Below, in pieces: positions 5,522-6,613 of a stretch of 6,613 nucleotides of DNA. Below the pieces are notes generated by a model that saw only the letters and a list, made by a program, of their open reading frames with translations, was not told where the DNA came from and made no database searches. Made by a program: the position numbers and the translations under genes. Where the stretch lies: the NCBI GenBank assembly GCA_025355395.1, contig JANXZT010000195.1, positions 1-6,613 on the forward strand, read 5' to 3'. This DNA is from Betaproteobacteria bacterium (GTDB lineage Bacteria > Pseudomonadota > Gammaproteobacteria > Burkholderiales > Casimicrobiaceae). Numbering within the stretch: the first letter of the stretch is position 1; every line of letters starts with the position of its first letter.

Positions 5522-6507
5522 GTCGTTCCAGCGGGTGGCATAAGGGCCAGCATGGTCAAGGCTGTGCGCCGATGGTCTCGGCCCTGGCCCGACGGGAGTG
5601 TCCGTTCGGGCACCCGAACCGCAAACGGGCGGGCGACGCGCTCGGCGGCGAGCACCCAGGCGGCGATGCGTCCGATGCGCGCCTCATAGCTCATCTCCGC
5701 CGGCAAGTCGCTCCAGGCCAAGATGATCGGTCCGCCGCCTCCGGCACCCTCGAATTGTTTGGTGTACCACCCCGCGCCGCGCGCGACTGATTTCCACGCG
5801 ACGCGATGCGGGGGATCACCGGGCCGGTAGTCACGCAACCCGGCGAGATCGGTGTCGTCGCTCCCCATCGACGGCAGGGTGTCGTGGCCGTGCCTGCCCG
5901 CCGGCAGTGGCGGAGGGGAGGGCTCCGGCGTTGGATACACCACACCTTCCAGCGGAAAGTGCACGTAAGCCCATGCGCGCCACAATCCGACCGGATAATC
6001 GGAGTAGAGCGTGACGCGGCCCAGTGCCAATAGCCCGCGCGAGGAGGCTGCGCGTTGCAGCGTGATCGTCAGGGCGCGGCCCTCCGGAAGATCGAACGGC
6101 GGGCTTGCGCCATCGGCCGTTGCAAGCCTGAATCCGCGGCGGATTCCGGCGCCTCCGGTCAGCGAGACCACGAACGGCAGCGTGCCGCCGGCAAAGGTTT
6201 CACCAGCGGCCAGCGGCCTCACCGCGATACCCGCAAGATTGCGAAAGGTGTGCAGCAGGGCGCTGGCCGCGAATCCCAGCAACAGGAAGGCAACACCAAA
6301 GCCGAGAGAGAGCGAATAGTTGAGCGAGGTGACGACCATCATCGTTACCGTGCCGAGAAACGCCATGCCCCGCCGCGTTGGCAGGATGTAGATACGCCGA
6401 TGCCGGAGAATCACCGGCGTCAGGTCGGCTGGCTTGGTCCGCCACAGCTCCTCCCTCCAGCGCGTTATCCACGAGATGGGACGAGATGCATTGAGCAATG
6501 AAGCCAT
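5518..6507 (-). CDS. DUF58 domain membrane protein, partner of TgpA
   Basis: The 329-residue protein starts with a basic cytoplasmic stretch ending in RRIYILPTRRG, then two adjacent membrane helices (about 46-64 and 67-85) separated by the conserved SLNYSLSLGF turn, then HTFRNLAG. A beta-rich domain follows, and then the DUF58 signature LRDYRPGDPPHRVAWKSVAR (about 224-243). DUF58 proteins are typically encoded between a MoxR AAA+ ATPase and a TgpA-like transglutaminase; their biochemical role is poorly defined. Here the stop codon overlaps the tgpA start by four bases, so both are made from one transcript and probably act together at the inner membrane. The frame stays open to the window edge, but there is no ATG, GTG or TTG upstream of 6507 in it, and the chosen N-terminus matches the family. 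No strong ribosome site is seen. No MoxR remnant is recognisable in the 106 bases before it. Confidence 0.93.
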   Translation of the reverse strand: MASLLNASRPISWITRWREELWRTKPADLTPVILRHRRIYILPTRRGMAFLGTVTMMVVTSLNYSLSLGFGVAFLLLGFAASALLHTFRNLAGIAVRPLAAGETFAGGTLPFVVSLTGGAGIRRGFRLATADGASPPFDLPEGRALTITLQRAASSRGLLALGRVTLYSDYPVGLWRAWAYVHFPLEGVVYPTPEPSPPPLPAGRHGHDTLPSMGSDDTDLAGLRDYRPGDPPHRVAWKSVARGAGWYTKQFEGAGGGGPIILAWSDLPAEMSYEARIGRIAAWVLAAERVARPFAVRVPERTLPSGQGRDHRRTALTMLALMPPAGTT

Positions 6508-6613
6508 CGCGGGCAGGCTTTGACGCGCCGACGAAAACGCCGACCGGACCTTAAGGCAAGGCGACGGTGCGCAACAAATTTTGCGCGTGAAAGGCGCCCG
6601 ACCGCGTTCCCGC
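6508..6613 (-). other. Apparent non-coding leader of the DUF58 gene
   Basis: None of the three minus-strand frames over these 106 bases gives a stretch I recognise as the end of a MoxR ATPase or any other family. One frame ends at a TAA (6553-6551) after 20 codons and could be the tail of an upstream gene, but its residues match nothing I know. The region is therefore treated as intergenic or unassigned. Confidence 0.35.
6569..6586. promoter_or_regulatory. Imperfect palindrome upstream of the DUF58-tgpA operon
   Basis: GCGCAA (6569-6574) and TTGCGC (6581-6586) form a perfect six-base inverted repeat around an A/T-rich centre (CAAATT), 62 bases before the DUF58 start. A weak promoter-like pair can be read on the minus strand just downstream (TTGTTG, 17 bases, TTAAGG), partly overlapping the repeat. 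The layout fits an operator over a -35 region, but the -10 match is poor. If an upstream gene beyond the window reads through, it may have no promoter role. Confidence 0.3.

Noticed and set aside
4637..5689. 350-codon plus-strand open frame opposite tgpA and the DUF58 gene
   Set aside because: It is antisense to two well-supported genes, with Arg/Gln-rich low-complexity translation and no domain; a shadow frame.

Overview
The window looks like ordinary chromosomal DNA of a G+C-rich gammaproteobacterium. The codon use is strongly G/C-ending. The gene types (MltB, SurE, Pcm, NlpD) belong to the conserved proteobacterial surE-pcm-nlpD neighbourhood. Pcm resembles xanthomonad and pseudomonad versions as I recall them, for example in the GIGMTS lead-in before its SAM-binding domain. 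Genus-level placement is not possible by eye. No mobile element, CRISPR array, tRNA or rRNA is visible.

Plus strand, 1-3413: the window opens inside the C-terminal third of a membrane-bound lytic murein transglycosylase B (mltB, 1-345). A 197-base intergenic region follows. It holds a long imperfect stem-loop (396-432), a TATAAT -10 element (496-501) and repeated ATAATCG words. Next come surE (survival nucleotidase, 543-1283), pcm (protein-L-isoaspartate methyltransferase, 1352-2035) and nlpD (LysM/LytM lipoprotein, about 2151-3413), all co-directional. A 7-bp inverted repeat lies between pcm and nlpD.

Minus strand, 6507-3431: an envelope pair converges on nlpD with only 17 bases between the stop codons. 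It consists of a DUF58 membrane protein (6507-5518) and a TgpA-type membrane transglutaminase (5521-3431), joined by a 4-base GTGA stop/start overlap. The last 106 bases (6508-6613) carry no recognisable gene but contain an imperfect palindrome.

Functionally the window combines damage repair and stationary-phase survival (SurE, Pcm) with cell-wall remodelling (MltB cuts glycan strands; NlpD is expected to activate an amidase) and a probably essential periplasmic transglutaminase system. The main departure from the textbook layout is that rpoS, the usual gene after nlpD in gammaproteobacteria, is missing from that position. MltB rather than truD/ispF precedes surE, and no MoxR ATPase is recognisable in the 106 bases before the DUF58 gene. 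I did not find a convincing new biological system. The most useful leads are the structured surE upstream region, the synteny break after nlpD, and a C4T8 homopolymer inside tgpA.
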